In this document: piece after piece, positions 33,200-42,872 of the stretch
Numbering within the stretch: the stretch's first letter is position 1
Layout of the letters: every line of letters begins with the position of its first letter
Assembly: GCA_017379895.1 (NCBI GenBank)
Contig: JAFNVH010000036.1
Location: 1-46,630, forward strand
Direction: 5' to 3'
DNA: 46,630 nucleotides
DNA from: Rikenellaceae bacterium
GTDB taxonomy: Bacteria > Bacteroidota > Bacteroidia > Bacteroidales > Rikenellaceae
Made by a program: the position numbers and the translations under genes
Notes under the pieces: model-generated
Database searches by the model: none
Seen by the model: the letters and a program-made list of their open reading frames with translations, nothing else
Told to the model about the DNA's origin: nothing

Positions 33200-34426
33200 A
33201 TGAAACTATTTAAATTCATATCGATCATTACTCTCGCATTGAGCATTGGTTTGGCCGGCTGCGAGCGCGAGAAAATCGGTTACGAAGACAAAAACGGTGC
33301 AACCGGCACACTGTCGTTTATGAATTTCGGCATTGAGACATCGACCAGTATTGATATTGTTACGCGTGCCGGATCTTCGGACATTAACAACTATGTTATC
33401 CGTATCTTCGACGCCAATGGCGAGCAGGTAGGTGATGACTACATCTACGGTCAGATGCCTGAGGGTATCGTTCTCGTTACCGGTACCTACTCGATGAAGA
33501 TTCAGTCTGTATCGCAGATTCCTGCGGCTGAATTCGAGGCTCCTGTATATGGCGCAACCGTAAACGGTATCGTAATTGAGGAGGACCAGACCACTGATTT
33601 GGGCACAATCACCTGCAAGTTGATCAACATTAAGGTTTCGGTTGGTTACAGCGACCTTATGCAGGAGGTTCTGGGCGACGACGCTAAGGTTGTAGTTGAG
33701 ATCGGCAACGGCTCGCTGAACTTCCCCAAGGGCGAAACCAAGTGCGGTTATTTCGCTGCTCCCGAAGCTTCAAACGCAATGACTGTTAAGTTCACTGGTA
33801 CTGTTGACGGCAGCTATGGCACGATGACTCGCGCATTTACTGACGTTAAGGCTGGTCAGTGGCGCAAGATTACCTTTATCTATATTGAGAATGAGGAGGG
33901 TAATGTAACCTTCGATATTCAGGTTGAGGATTGGTGCGACGAGCGCGAGTTGGCAAGCAATGTTGAAGTTAGCGAAGAGGTTATCGGTCCCGATCCCGAC
34001 GCTGGTGAAGGCGATGACAGCAACCCCAACGCTCCGAAAGTCTACTACAAGGGTGGGTCGGTTCCCAAGTCGCCTATCGTGATTACCGATGGTATGCAGC
34101 TCAACTTTACAATCTCGGCTCCGAAGGGCATCGCAAGCTTTACTGTTGATATGGCATCAACAAGTGACGTATTCAACAATGAGGTATTGTCGATGGGTAT
34201 CTCTCCGATCGATATGATCAACCCCTCTGAGGCTCAGATCGCAATTTGTAATATGTTCGGCTTCACCTATGGTTCGGCACTGGCTGGTCTGACCGAGACC
34301 ACTTTCGACCTGTCGGGTGCAGTGACTCCGCTGTTGGGCTTCCCTGGCACACATACGTTTACACTGAATATCACCGATACCGAGGGTAATTCAAGTTCGA
34401 CACCAATCAAGATGAAAGTTAACTAA
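33200..34426 (+). CDS. DUF4493-like lipoprotein with C-terminal beta domain
   Basis: The 408-residue lipoprotein (lipobox LAGC, C21, then EREK) has the same DUF4493 order as its upstream neighbour: GTLSFMNFGIETS, NNYVIRIFDANGEQVG, GIVLVTGTYSMKIQSV, TCKLINIKVSVGYSDLMQ and GQWRKITFIYIEN. An acidic linker (PDPDAGEGDDSNPNA, about residues 271-285) leads to a C-terminal beta-sandwich domain of about 120 residues ending HTFTLNITDTEGNSSSTP. No catalytic motif is visible. It is likely surface exposed through its acidic linker. It overlaps nothing and is followed by the PCMD lipoprotein after 17 bases. Confidence 0.68.
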   Translation: MKLFKFISIITLALSIGLAGCEREKIGYEDKNGATGTLSFMNFGIETSTSIDIVTRAGSSDINNYVIRIFDANGEQVGDDYIYGQMPEGIVLVTGTYSMKIQSVSQIPAAEFEAPVYGATVNGIVIEEDQTTDLGTITCKLINIKVSVGYSDLMQEVLGDDAKVVVEIGNGSLNFPKGETKCGYFAAPEASNAMTVKFTGTVDGSYGTMTRAFTDVKAGQWRKITFIYIENEEGNVTFDIQVEDWCDERELASNVEVSEEVIGPDPDAGEGDDSNPNAPKVYYKGGSVPKSPIVITDGMQLNFTISAPKGIASFTVDMASTSDVFNNEVLSMGISPIDMINPSEAQIAICNMFGFTYGSALAGLTETTFDLSGAVTPLLGFPGTHTFTLNITDTEGNSSSTPIKMKVN

Positions 34427-34443
34427 TAATCAAACCTAACACT

Positions 34444-36222
34444 ATGAAAAAGATCATTACATTCGTTGCATTGAGTCTAGCCGTAGCGTTCGGTGTGACT
34501 TCGTGTAATAACAACCAGATCGTAGCAGAGGGCAAGGGTGAGTTCTCGCTCAGAGTATTCTTCGACGATGCTACTCGTGCCACTGCAGCAGAATTGGCAG
34601 AAAACTGCACAATTAATATCTATAACTCGGAGGGTTTGCTCCGTACCTATCAGGGTATCGGATCAGTACCGTCGAAAATGTGGCTTGTTGCGGGCGATTA
34701 TCGTTGCGATATTTTGGCCGGAACAGAAAGTGCTGCATCATTTACCGATAAGACCTATAAAGGTTCGCAGGCATTTACAATTACCGCTGACCGCACTACT
34801 ACTGTAAGCGTGGACTGCCGTGTAAATAATGTAGTTGCAGCTGTCGTATTCAACGAGACCATCGCTGATCAGTTCTCGGACTACTCGGTTATGGTTGGTG
34901 GCGAGTTGAACGCACAGTCGGCCTTGACTTTCAACGCAACATCTGCAAAGGAGGGTTTCTTCACATTGGCTAAGGGCAACACCACTCTGTTGTGGGAGTT
35001 CACTGGTACGCACGTTAAGCACGGTGCATTTACCAAGAGCGGCTCAATCGAAGATGTTGAAAAGGGAAAGAAGTACACTCTCAACTTTATCTACACCAAG
35101 GGTACTCCCGAGGGCGATCTCACATTCGACATCGTGGTTGATCAGACTACCGAGGATATCGAGGACAACATCATCTTCGAGGCAGATCCTACTGGTGTTG
35201 CTGCCGTTGGCAGATGGGACGTGTGGGCAAAACACGCTACTCTCTTCGCAAACGTATCGGAGAACGAATTTGGCACCGAGGGTATCGAGATCAAGATCCG
35301 CAAGAAGGGCGATGAGGCTTGGACTGCCATCACGACCGAAAATGCAGGTACCAACCTCTACTCGGCTGTTGCAACAGGCTTAACTCCTGAAACCACATAT
35401 GAGTACCAGCTGTTTGTTAACGGCGAGACTGTTGGCTCTTCTAAGACCTTTAAGACTGACTACATCTCGACCATTCCCAACGCTGGTATGGAGGATTGGA
35501 ACAAAGACGAGGGTTGGCCTATGCCCTACGCATCGGGCGGTACTGCTTGGTGGGGCAACGGTAACAAAGCTGCGAATATGGCTGGTTTGGTTATCAGCGA
35601 GAGCGATAATACAACATATAGCGAAGGTAAGAAGTCAGCTAAGCTGGCTGGTCAGCATATCGATATGGTCATCGTCGACAAAGTTGCTCCGGGTAACTTG
35701 TTCTCGGGTTCGTTTGTTGAGACAGTAGGTACCCGTGGAGGTATAGTAAACTTCGGTCGTCCGTTCACGGCTCGTCCGTCGGCAATGAAGGTTGACTATA
35801 TGTACACTTGTGGTGCGATTACTCACGATGAGGGTGGTCCCGACAACGACAATACACCCCACGGTAAGGGCGATCCTGACCGTTGCCACATCTACGTTGC
35901 ACTGGGCGACTGGAATTATCAGGTTTATGGCGGTAATGCACAGAGCCCCGTAAAGGTTAACACCACTGATCCTTCTACTTTGTTCGACCCCAATAGCGAT
36001 GCTGTGATTGCTTACGGTGAGTTGGTTAAGGGCGAGAGTGTCAATAGCTGGACCACGGAGGAAATTCGCCTCAAGTATAAGGACACTAACCGTCGTCCGA
36101 CTCACATCATCATCTCGTGCTCGTCGTCGAAGTTGGGTGACTATCTGACTGGTAGTTACAATAGTATCCTTTGGGTAGATAACTTCGAGTTGATCTATGA
36201 TGAGAATGTGGTTAGATGGTAA
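34444..36222 (+). CDS. DUF4493/FN3/PCMD lipoprotein
   Basis: The 592-residue lipoprotein (lipobox VTSC, C21) has three parts. First is a DUF4493-like domain (GEFSLRVFFDDATRAT ... VNNVVAAVVFNETIADQFSDYSV). Next is an FN3-like domain with EIKIRKKGDEAWTAI and ATGLTPETTYEYQLFVNGE. Last is a C-terminal domain of the PCMD type (putative carbohydrate metabolism domain), starting at IPNAGMEDWNKDEGWPMPY and ending SILWVDNFELIYDE. PCMD domains are beta-sandwiches suspected to bind carbohydrate. The product at 37854 has the same FN3-PCMD end. A surface glycan-binding or scaffold role is inferred. Confidence 0.72.
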   Translation: MKKIITFVALSLAVAFGVTSCNNNQIVAEGKGEFSLRVFFDDATRATAAELAENCTINIYNSEGLLRTYQGIGSVPSKMWLVAGDYRCDILAGTESAASFTDKTYKGSQAFTITADRTTTVSVDCRVNNVVAAVVFNETIADQFSDYSVMVGGELNAQSALTFNATSAKEGFFTLAKGNTTLLWEFTGTHVKHGAFTKSGSIEDVEKGKKYTLNFIYTKGTPEGDLTFDIVVDQTTEDIEDNIIFEADPTGVAAVGRWDVWAKHATLFANVSENEFGTEGIEIKIRKKGDEAWTAITTENAGTNLYSAVATGLTPETTYEYQLFVNGETVGSSKTFKTDYISTIPNAGMEDWNKDEGWPMPYASGGTAWWGNGNKAANMAGLVISESDNTTYSEGKKSAKLAGQHIDMVIVDKVAPGNLFSGSFVETVGTRGGIVNFGRPFTARPSAMKVDYMYTCGAITHDEGGPDNDNTPHGKGDPDRCHIYVALGDWNYQVYGGNAQSPVKVNTTDPSTLFDPNSDAVIAYGELVKGESVNSWTTEEIRLKYKDTNRRPTHIIISCSSSKLGDYLTGSYNSILWVDNFELIYDENVVRW

Positions 36223-36240
36223 TATTCGTACACAAAATTT

Positions 36241-36978
36241 ATGTTTAGAAAATTATTAATATCAATAATGCTGATTGCTGCGGGCACGCTGGGTGCCCGC
36301 GCACAGCAGTTTGATCGAGGTATCGAGACAGGCTCGACGGTCTTTGTTCCTAAAGGACAGTGGATCGTAGGCGGCAATATTTCGTACTCGACTCACGATA
36401 ACGAGAACTACAAGTTCCTGATTGTCGAGAACATCAACTCGACGGGCTACAACTTCAAGGTCAGCCCTATGGTTGCCTACGCGTTCAAGGACAATATGGC
36501 ACTTGGTCTGCGTGGTGGTTACAACCGTCAGTTGCTCAAGATCAACAATGCAGATCTGAATCTGAGTGAGGATATGAATCTGGGCGTTTCGGACTATTAC
36601 AGCCTGAAACATACCGCAACGGGTAGCGCAATCTATCGCTACTACATCACTCTGGGTCAGAGCAAACGTTTCGCGCTGTTCAACGAGATGCAGCTCACCT
36701 ATGGCCACGGTCAGTCGAAGTTGGTCGACAGCAGCGGTGCAGCCGTTACGGGTACCTACGAGACCACGAACGACTTCGCGATTGGTTGCTCGCCCGGTTT
36801 GGTGGCGTTCATCACCAACAGCGCCGCTGTGGAGGTGAACGTAGGTGTGCTCGGTTTCAACTACTCGCACACAAAGCAGGTTACCGATCAGGTATATGTC
36901 GGCTACCGCAAAGCTTCACAGATGAACTTCAAGGTCAATATCTTCTCTATCGCATTGGGTATTGCCTTCTACTTGTAA
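36241..36978 (+). CDS. Small outer-membrane beta-barrel protein, paralogue A
   Basis: The 245-residue product has a signal peptide cleaved near ARAQ (about residue 22) and alternating amphipathic strands. It ends in the aromatic strand FSIALGIAFYL, as outer-membrane barrels do. Its opening FVPKGQWIVGGNISYSTHDNEN is echoed in the next gene (FIPKGQMLAGATLSYAHLDSDD), as is the later RFALFNEMQLTYGHGQSK. It has about the size of an 8- to 10-strand barrel. No pore or enzyme function is evident. It lies between two PCMD lipoproteins and may anchor or export them. Confidence 0.72.
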   Translation: MFRKLLISIMLIAAGTLGARAQQFDRGIETGSTVFVPKGQWIVGGNISYSTHDNENYKFLIVENINSTGYNFKVSPMVAYAFKDNMALGLRGGYNRQLLKINNADLNLSEDMNLGVSDYYSLKHTATGSAIYRYYITLGQSKRFALFNEMQLTYGHGQSKLVDSSGAAVTGTYETTNDFAIGCSPGLVAFITNSAAVEVNVGVLGFNYSHTKQVTDQVYVGYRKASQMNFKVNIFSIALGIAFYL

Positions 36979-36994
36979 TTAGGACACTAACAAA

Positions 36995-37843
36995 ATGAGA
37001 TTTATCGAAAAGATAACATACCTGATCCTGATTGCACTCTTTGCTGCAACGACCGCAAATGCGACCACCACGACAAGTGAGGCCGACTCGGTTGTCGTTG
37101 CACCCGCGAAGGAGATTAAGGCTCAAATGATCGATTCGGCAGCGCGCATAATCCGCGTACCGTCCGAAGGGGCTCGTATCAATCGCGGTATCTACCAATA
37201 TCTGTTCATACCTAAGGGACAGATGCTGGCAGGTGCGACGCTCTCATATGCACATCTGGATAGCGACGACAGCCAATTTTTGCTGATGATCGACGGATTG
37301 CAGGCCGAGTGCTCGATGACGCGTATCTCGCCCTTCTTCGGCGTGAGCTATGCCAAGAATCAGGTTCTCGGAGCACGTTTCGCCTATCAGATGATACGTG
37401 GCAAGGTCGACAACGTGTCGATACAAGCAGGTGATAACGAGGATTATACCTTCACGTTGAGCAATGTGGATCTGTTGCAACGCAGCTATGCGGGCGCACT
37501 CTTCCACCGCGCCTACATCGGTTTGGATCTGCAGGGACGCTTCGCGCTCTACAACGAGACACGCGTGGAGTTCGCATTCGGACACAACCAATTCAACTTC
37601 GGAGGAGAGACACTCAACCAATATACCAAGAATCGTCAGGTAGGTATTACGTTCCACCCTGGTGTTGCGGTCTGCATTATGAACAATGTGAGTATGCACG
37701 CCTCGGTCGGTATCGGTGGAGTACGTCTGTCGGATTCGCGCGTCTTCGACGGCGAGCAGATGCTCGGCAAGCGCACGGCATTGAATGCCAACTTCCGACT
37801 CAACCTGCTGGATATCTCGCTCGGCATTACGCTACACTTATAA
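36995..37843 (+). CDS. Small outer-membrane beta-barrel protein, paralogue B
   Basis: The 282-residue product has a signal peptide (ILIALFAATTANA) and a mature N-terminal extension of about 45 residues (EADSVVVAPAKEIKAQMIDSAARI), which may face the periplasm. A barrel like that of its upstream neighbour follows. Shared segments are FIPKGQMLAGATLSYAH and RFALYNETRVEFAFGHNQF, and it ends LLDISLGITLHL. The pair probably arose by tandem duplication. Together they could form one complex with the lipoproteins. It precedes the last PCMD gene by 10 bases. Confidence 0.72.
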   Translation: MRFIEKITYLILIALFAATTANATTTTSEADSVVVAPAKEIKAQMIDSAARIIRVPSEGARINRGIYQYLFIPKGQMLAGATLSYAHLDSDDSQFLLMIDGLQAECSMTRISPFFGVSYAKNQVLGARFAYQMIRGKVDNVSIQAGDNEDYTFTLSNVDLLQRSYAGALFHRAYIGLDLQGRFALYNETRVEFAFGHNQFNFGGETLNQYTKNRQVGITFHPGVAVCIMNNVSMHASVGIGGVRLSDSRVFDGEQMLGKRTALNANFRLNLLDISLGITLHL

Positions 37844-37853
37844 TAAAAAGTTT

Positions 37854-39416
37854 ATGAAACGATTAACGTTTTTAACCATCATAGCTGTCGCTCTCGCGAG
37901 TTGCATCCAGAACGACATTCCGCTGCCTACGATCCAGGCCGTCTTCACGGCATTCGAGGTGGAGAATACCGCACGCGCTCCGAAGATCGACAATCAGCTA
38001 CAAACAGTTACGGTATATCTCGATGAGCAGACCGACCCTCGCTCGGTGAAGGTCGACAGCGTAGCCTACAACGAGGGCGAGACCGTTCGTTCGTCGGTCG
38101 ATTTCGCTCAGCGACTCAATCTCGAGTCGCCCCTTGCGGTCACACTGTCGCTCTATCAGGACTACCAGTGGAACATTCGTTCGGAGCAGGAGATCGAGCG
38201 CTATTTCGAGGTCGTGGGACAGATTGGCGATGCCGACATCGACCATATCAATCATCGCGTCGTGACGCTGGTAACAGCCTCGACTGACGTTAGCAATATC
38301 AAGATCAAGCGCGCGAAGTTGGGTCCTGCAAATCTGACAACCGAGAGCCCTGCAATCAGCTCGCTCACCGACTTTACGACAGAGCAGAAGGTCGACATCT
38401 CTTACTATGGTAAGACGGAGCAGTGGACCATCTACGTCGTTAATTCGACTTCGTCGATCGAGATAAAGAGAGCCGACGCTTGGACTCGCGTAGCTTGGAT
38501 CGAGGCGAACGGTGTGGCAGGTGCCGACAATGGCTTTAAGTATCGTGCTAAGGGTAGCGAGGAGTGGATCGACCTGCCCGATGATCAGATCACCGCTTCG
38601 TCGAGCGGCGCATTCAAGGGCCTTATCAAGGGTCTGCAACCGCTCTCGGAGTATGAGTACTATGCTTACTGCAACGAAGAGGTAACTCAGGTGGAGACAT
38701 TTACCACCGAGGCCGAAGTCGCATTGCCCAATGGTTCATTCGACGAATGGCACCAGGATGGCAAGGTGTGGAATCCGTGGCCTATCGGCGGCACTAAGTT
38801 CTGGGATACGGGTAACAAGGGTGCTGCATCGGTTGGTGCCAGCAACTCGGTTCCGACGGCCGAGGGCTGCCCCGCAAACCCGACAGGTCAGGCAGCGTTC
38901 CTCGAAACCAAATACATCGTCATCAAGTTGGCAGCAGGTAACCTCTACATTGGCGACTATGTCAAGACCGACGGTACGAATGGTATCATCGATATGGGTC
39001 GCGAGTGGACTACCCGCCCGACTAAACTGCGCGGTTGGTACAAATATCAGCCCCAGCCGATGAATGTGGTTTCGGACGAGTTGGCGCACCTCAACCTCAA
39101 AGGCAAGAACGACACTTGTAACATCTATATGTTGCTTGGCGACTGGGACGCTCCCGTGCAGGTGCGTACCAACCCACGCAACCGCAAGCTGATCGACTTC
39201 AACGACCCGAATATCATCGCTGTGGCTCAGTTGCAGAGTGGTGATGTGGTATCGGAGTACAAGCAGTTTGAGCTCGAATTCGAGTATCGCTCGACCTCGC
39301 GCAAACCGAAATACCTGATCAGTGTTATTTCGGCCAGCAAGTACGGCGACTATTTCACCGGCGGCGACGGCTCGTTGCTGATGGTCGATGAGTTCGAATT
39401 TGACTACGACTATTAA
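37854..39416 (+). CDS. FN3/PCMD lipoprotein, paralogue of the 34444 product
   Basis: The 520-residue lipoprotein (lipobox ALASC, C17) begins at the ATG at 37854; the upstream frame runs through the previous gene. The N-terminal part has VEVxN-type beta strands rather than the DUF4493 domain of the 34444 protein. The second half matches that protein: SLEYRAKGSEEW-like (FKYRAKGSEEWIDLP), LQPLSEYEYYAYCNEE, then the PCMD domain from LPNGSFDEWHQDGKVWNPWP to SLLMVDEFEFDYDY. It should be surface exposed. Its place at the operon end, after the two barrels, gives a symmetric lipoprotein-barrel-barrel-lipoprotein arrangement. Confidence 0.72.
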   Translation: MKRLTFLTIIAVALASCIQNDIPLPTIQAVFTAFEVENTARAPKIDNQLQTVTVYLDEQTDPRSVKVDSVAYNEGETVRSSVDFAQRLNLESPLAVTLSLYQDYQWNIRSEQEIERYFEVVGQIGDADIDHINHRVVTLVTASTDVSNIKIKRAKLGPANLTTESPAISSLTDFTTEQKVDISYYGKTEQWTIYVVNSTSSIEIKRADAWTRVAWIEANGVAGADNGFKYRAKGSEEWIDLPDDQITASSSGAFKGLIKGLQPLSEYEYYAYCNEEVTQVETFTTEAEVALPNGSFDEWHQDGKVWNPWPIGGTKFWDTGNKGAASVGASNSVPTAEGCPANPTGQAAFLETKYIVIKLAAGNLYIGDYVKTDGTNGIIDMGREWTTRPTKLRGWYKYQPQPMNVVSDELAHLNLKGKNDTCNIYMLLGDWDAPVQVRTNPRNRKLIDFNDPNIIAVAQLQSGDVVSEYKQFELEFEYRSTSRKPKYLISVISASKYGDYFTGGDGSLLMVDEFEFDYDY

Positions 39417-39438
39417 TTGATATAGCTTGATTTAGAGC

Positions 39439-39479
39439 AACGGTCGGATCTCTCACGAGCATCCGACCGTTACTTTTTT
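39439..39479 (+). terminator. Terminator of the surface-protein operon
   Basis: AACGGTCGGAT (39439-39449) pairs perfectly with ATCCGACCGTT (39461-39471) around an 11-base loop, followed by AC and six T. Confidence 0.92.
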
Positions 39480-39529
39480 GCAGATTATAAACATTCGGAG
39501 CAATACACCTAAGTTTATATATAGAGCAT

Positions 39530-39564
39530 AAAAAAGTCGCACCTCAACAATGTGAAGTGCGACT
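39530..39564 (-). terminator. Terminator of the DUF2723 gene
   Basis: On the minus strand AGTCGCACTTCA (from 39564 down) pairs with TGAGGTGCGACT (39546 down to 39535), with one G-U pair and a 6-base loop, followed by a run of T. It is about 25 bases past the stop codon. Confidence 0.9.
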
Positions 39565-39588
39565 CTCTTTGTCTATCAGGTCTCTCCC

Positions 39589-42500
39589 CTACTCCGCAGT
39601 CAGCTGAATTAGGTCAGCCTCCTCGACGCCGATCGAGCGATAGAAATCGTTCATCTCGGCAACCAACTCGCGGCGACCATAGCGTGCAGCAGTCAGATAG
39701 AGGATCTCGTAGATCTCCAACTTCTCGTCCAGAACGGGGTCGATCAGCGATGTGAAACGACCGTCGAAACGTGCATAGTAGTCGATGTGCTCAACCAACT
39801 GCGCAGCGTAATCGCGCAAAATCGCGTCGCCCTTCTCCACGCCGCCAGCCTCGTAGTAACCCTCAATGATGGGAAGGGTGCTGATCTCCGAGTGTTCGAG
39901 CTGAGTGAACGGCAAACGCTCAACACCCGCATCGAGCACTTCGAGCGCGCGCTCCTTGTCGCCCTCACGTACCAACTGCTTTGCCAGCGCCGCAAACGAG
40001 TCGCGGGCGTGTGCCACGTTGAGGTTATAGGTCACAAAACCATCGACATAGACTCTCTCGTCAGAGATATTTCCGTAGCGGAACTTATTCATCATCAGCG
40101 GGTAGGTGTACTCCGTATCGACGCGACCGATCACATCGTAGCGACCGCCCAGCGGCGTATAGATCGGCACAAGACGATAAGCGTAACCATCGAACTGCAA
40201 ATAGGGCAGCAGCCCGAGCTTCTGCAACGAGTAGATCTGCGTGAAGTAGATCGGGCGCTTCCAATCGAAGTGAGCCAGCATATCAAGGAACATCAACTCG
40301 CTCTTCTCGAGATAGTTCTTACCCTGGCTGACATTGATATATACCGTATCAACCATCAGGTGAGCGTCCTTCTCGCTGACGATACCACTTGCGAGGGCGT
40401 TCTCCTTGTTTACGGGCAGAGCCATACGACGTGCCGGAATGTAGTCGCTCCAACTACCATCGCCGAGCTGCACCTTCGAGTGGCGATCCTCGCTGGCAAC
40501 GAAGTCGATCACATCGGCCACATCAACCGGACGCTCAAAGCGATCGACGATGTGCACCAGCTCATTGCAGTAGGTATATTTCTCGCGCGGCAGGGTGAAA
40601 GGTACAGGAGCCGCGTCGTTCGAACGGATACGCATCTGGTCGATATACCACTCGGCACCCAAGTAGCTCATATTCATCACCTTCACATCAGGACGCACAC
40701 CCTCAACCTCCTGATTGTACCACAGCGGGAAGGTGTCGTTATCGCCAAAATTGAGGATAATCGAGTTGGGCAGAGTCGATTCGAGGTAGTTGCTACCGAT
40801 GTCGCGTGCCACGTAGCGGTGGCTACGGTCGTGGTCATCCCAGTTCTCTGCTGCCAAAATCGTAGGCACAACGGCACAGATCACCGTTGCTACGGCAGCC
40901 ACCGACACTCCATCACGCTTCGAGAGGCGAGCTAGCGCATCGCGCACAGCCAACACGCCCAGACCGATCCAGATCGAGAAGGCGTAGAACGAACCTGCAT
41001 AAACGTAGTCGCGCTCGCGCGGCTCCGAGGGCGAGGTATTGAAGTAGACCACCAGCGCGATACCCATCATAATGAACAGCCACATCACGATCGAGAAGTT
41101 CTTCTGGTCGCGGTTGAACTGATAGATCAGACCGATCAAGCCCAACAGGAAGGGCAGGAAGAAGTAGGTATTGCGGCCCTTGTTCGACGCCAGGTCGTCG
41201 GGCATATCGTCCTGCGGACCCAGATAGAGTTCGTCGATAAAGCGGATACCCGACAGCCAATTACCATCGGTCAGTGTCGAGGTGCTTGCCTGACGGTCGT
41301 TTTGGCGACCAACGAAGTTCCAGAGGAAGTAGCGCCAATACATATAGTTGAGCTGGTACGAGAAGAAGAAGTGCAGGTTCTCGCCAAATGTCGGCTCAAC
41401 GAACGAGCGCTGCTGACCATTCTCGTCGAGGAAGGTCACGCGCTTACCGAAATCAGGGACATCGACCTTGATCGGGCGACCCGACTCATCGCGCAGAACA
41501 TTACCCTTGTCGTCGCGTGCGAAATCGCTACGTGTGCGATACGACGCCCACGCCTCATATTCGCGCGTATCCTTGTGAGCGTTCCACATACGCGGGAAGA
41601 GGTGCTTGTGCTCATCAGGGAAGGTATAACCGTCCAAAACCTCCTTCGACTGATACTTACCGTCGCTACCGATGTAGTAAACCTTCTTAGTCGTAACGTC
41701 GAGAATCGGGGTCGAATAGTAAGCGCCATACAACAACGGACGCGCACCATACTGATCACGATTGAGTACCGACAGCAGAGCGTAGGGGTTGTTGGGGTTG
41801 TTGCTGTTCATCGGGGGATTAGCCACCGCGCGAATGGTCATCGAGGCATACGAGCTGTAACCGAGCATAATGACCGTTACGGCCAGCACGATGGTATTGA
41901 GTAGCACCTTACCCTTTTTGTATGTAAACCAAATCGCTACGCCCAGTGCCGCAAAGAGCGCAAAGACGAAGAAGACCATACCCGAATTGACGGGCAGACC
42001 CAACGAATTGACAAACAGACGATCCACTGCCGCACCGACTGCAACCGTATAGGGAATGATTATGCTATTGACTGCCACCAAAATAGCGCCCGCCACGCAG
42101 GTTGCTACGGCCAAGCCTTTGAGCGTGATTGTCTGCCACTTGCGGAAGTAGTAGATGAACACCAACGCGGGGATTGTCAGCAGGTTAAGGATATGCACAC
42201 CGATCGACAGACCCATCAGGTAGGCGATCAAGATCAACCAGCGATTTGCGTGCGGCTCATCGGCTACGTCCTCCCATTTGAGCATTGCCCACACCACCAA
42301 CGCCGTGAACATCGACGAGAGAGCGTAAACCTCACCCTCGACAGCCGAGAACCAGAACGTATCGGTGAACGTATAGGCCAGCGCGCCCACTGCACCTGCG
42401 CCCAGAATTGCCCAGATCGAGCCTGTGGTCAGTTCACGACCACCTGCGGTGTAGATACGACGTGCGAGGTGGGTGATTGTCCAAAAGAGGAACAAAATAC

Positions 42501-42765
42501 AGAATCCGCTCGCAACCGACGACATCACATTGACCATTGCGGCCAGCGACGCGGTCGAGGGGGCGAAGAGCATAAACAGACGAGCCAACATCATAAAGAG
42601 CGGTGCACCAGGAGGGTGACCCACTTCGAGTTTGTATGAAGTCGCGATAAACTCGGCGCAATCCCAGAGGCTCGCGGTCGGCTCCATCGTGAGCAGGTAG
42701 ACCAGAGTTGCTATGGCAAACACGATCCAACCCACTAAGTTGTTGAATTTCTTAAAGTTATTCAT
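39589..42765 (-). CDS. DUF2723 multi-pass membrane protein (glycosyltransferase-like)
   Basis: The 1058-residue protein has an N-terminal hydrophobic half of about ten or more helices and a soluble C-terminal half. It carries the DUF2723 opening MEPTASLWDCAEFIATSYKL followed by GHPPGAPLFMM (D35, E38 and the HPPGAP loop). That pattern resembles GT-C glycosyltransferases, with the acidic residues in the first extracytoplasmic loop as in protein O-mannosyltransferases. The soluble part has TPR-like helices near the end (AALAKQLVREGDKERALEVLDAG). A role in glycosylation of secreted proteins is plausible but not shown. It forms its own unit, convergent with the surface operon. Confidence 0.85.
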   Translation of the reverse strand: MNNFKKFNNLVGWIVFAIATLVYLLTMEPTASLWDCAEFIATSYKLEVGHPPGAPLFMMLARLFMLFAPSTASLAAMVNVMSSVASGFCILFLFWTITHLARRIYTAGGRELTTGSIWAILGAGAVGALAYTFTDTFWFSAVEGEVYALSSMFTALVVWAMLKWEDVADEPHANRWLILIAYLMGLSIGVHILNLLTIPALVFIYYFRKWQTITLKGLAVATCVAGAILVAVNSIIIPYTVAVGAAVDRLFVNSLGLPVNSGMVFFVFALFAALGVAIWFTYKKGKVLLNTIVLAVTVIMLGYSSYASMTIRAVANPPMNSNNPNNPYALLSVLNRDQYGARPLLYGAYYSTPILDVTTKKVYYIGSDGKYQSKEVLDGYTFPDEHKHLFPRMWNAHKDTREYEAWASYRTRSDFARDDKGNVLRDESGRPIKVDVPDFGKRVTFLDENGQQRSFVEPTFGENLHFFFSYQLNYMYWRYFLWNFVGRQNDRQASTSTLTDGNWLSGIRFIDELYLGPQDDMPDDLASNKGRNTYFFLPFLLGLIGLIYQFNRDQKNFSIVMWLFIMMGIALVVYFNTSPSEPRERDYVYAGSFYAFSIWIGLGVLAVRDALARLSKRDGVSVAAVATVICAVVPTILAAENWDDHDRSHRYVARDIGSNYLESTLPNSIILNFGDNDTFPLWYNQEVEGVRPDVKVMNMSYLGAEWYIDQMRIRSNDAAPVPFTLPREKYTYCNELVHIVDRFERPVDVADVIDFVASEDRHSKVQLGDGSWSDYIPARRMALPVNKENALASGIVSEKDAHLMVDTVYINVSQGKNYLEKSELMFLDMLAHFDWKRPIYFTQIYSLQKLGLLPYLQFDGYAYRLVPIYTPLGGRYDVIGRVDTEYTYPLMMNKFRYGNISDERVYVDGFVTYNLNVAHARDSFAALAKQLVREGDKERALEVLDAGVERLPFTQLEHSEISTLPIIEGYYEAGGVEKGDAILRDYAAQLVEHIDYYARFDGRFTSLIDPVLDEKLEIYEILYLTAARYGRRELVAEMNDFYRSIGVEEADLIQLTAE

Positions 42766-42798
42766 ATTTTGATAAACAATTCTCGTGATTCCAAACTA

Positions 42799-42828
42799 CA
42801 AATGTACGAAAATAACGCCGAACTTCAA
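42799..42828 (-). promoter_or_regulatory. Promoter of the DUF2723 gene (TTG-N19-TACATTTG)
   Basis: On the minus strand TTG (42826-42828) and TACATTTG (42799-42806) are 19 bases apart, a standard Bacteroidetes promoter. The ATG at 42765 follows after 33 bases. Confidence 0.75.
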
Positions 42829-42872
42829 TTTTTATTTGCTCAAAGTCAGGAAAATATGTCGAAAAAATAGAG

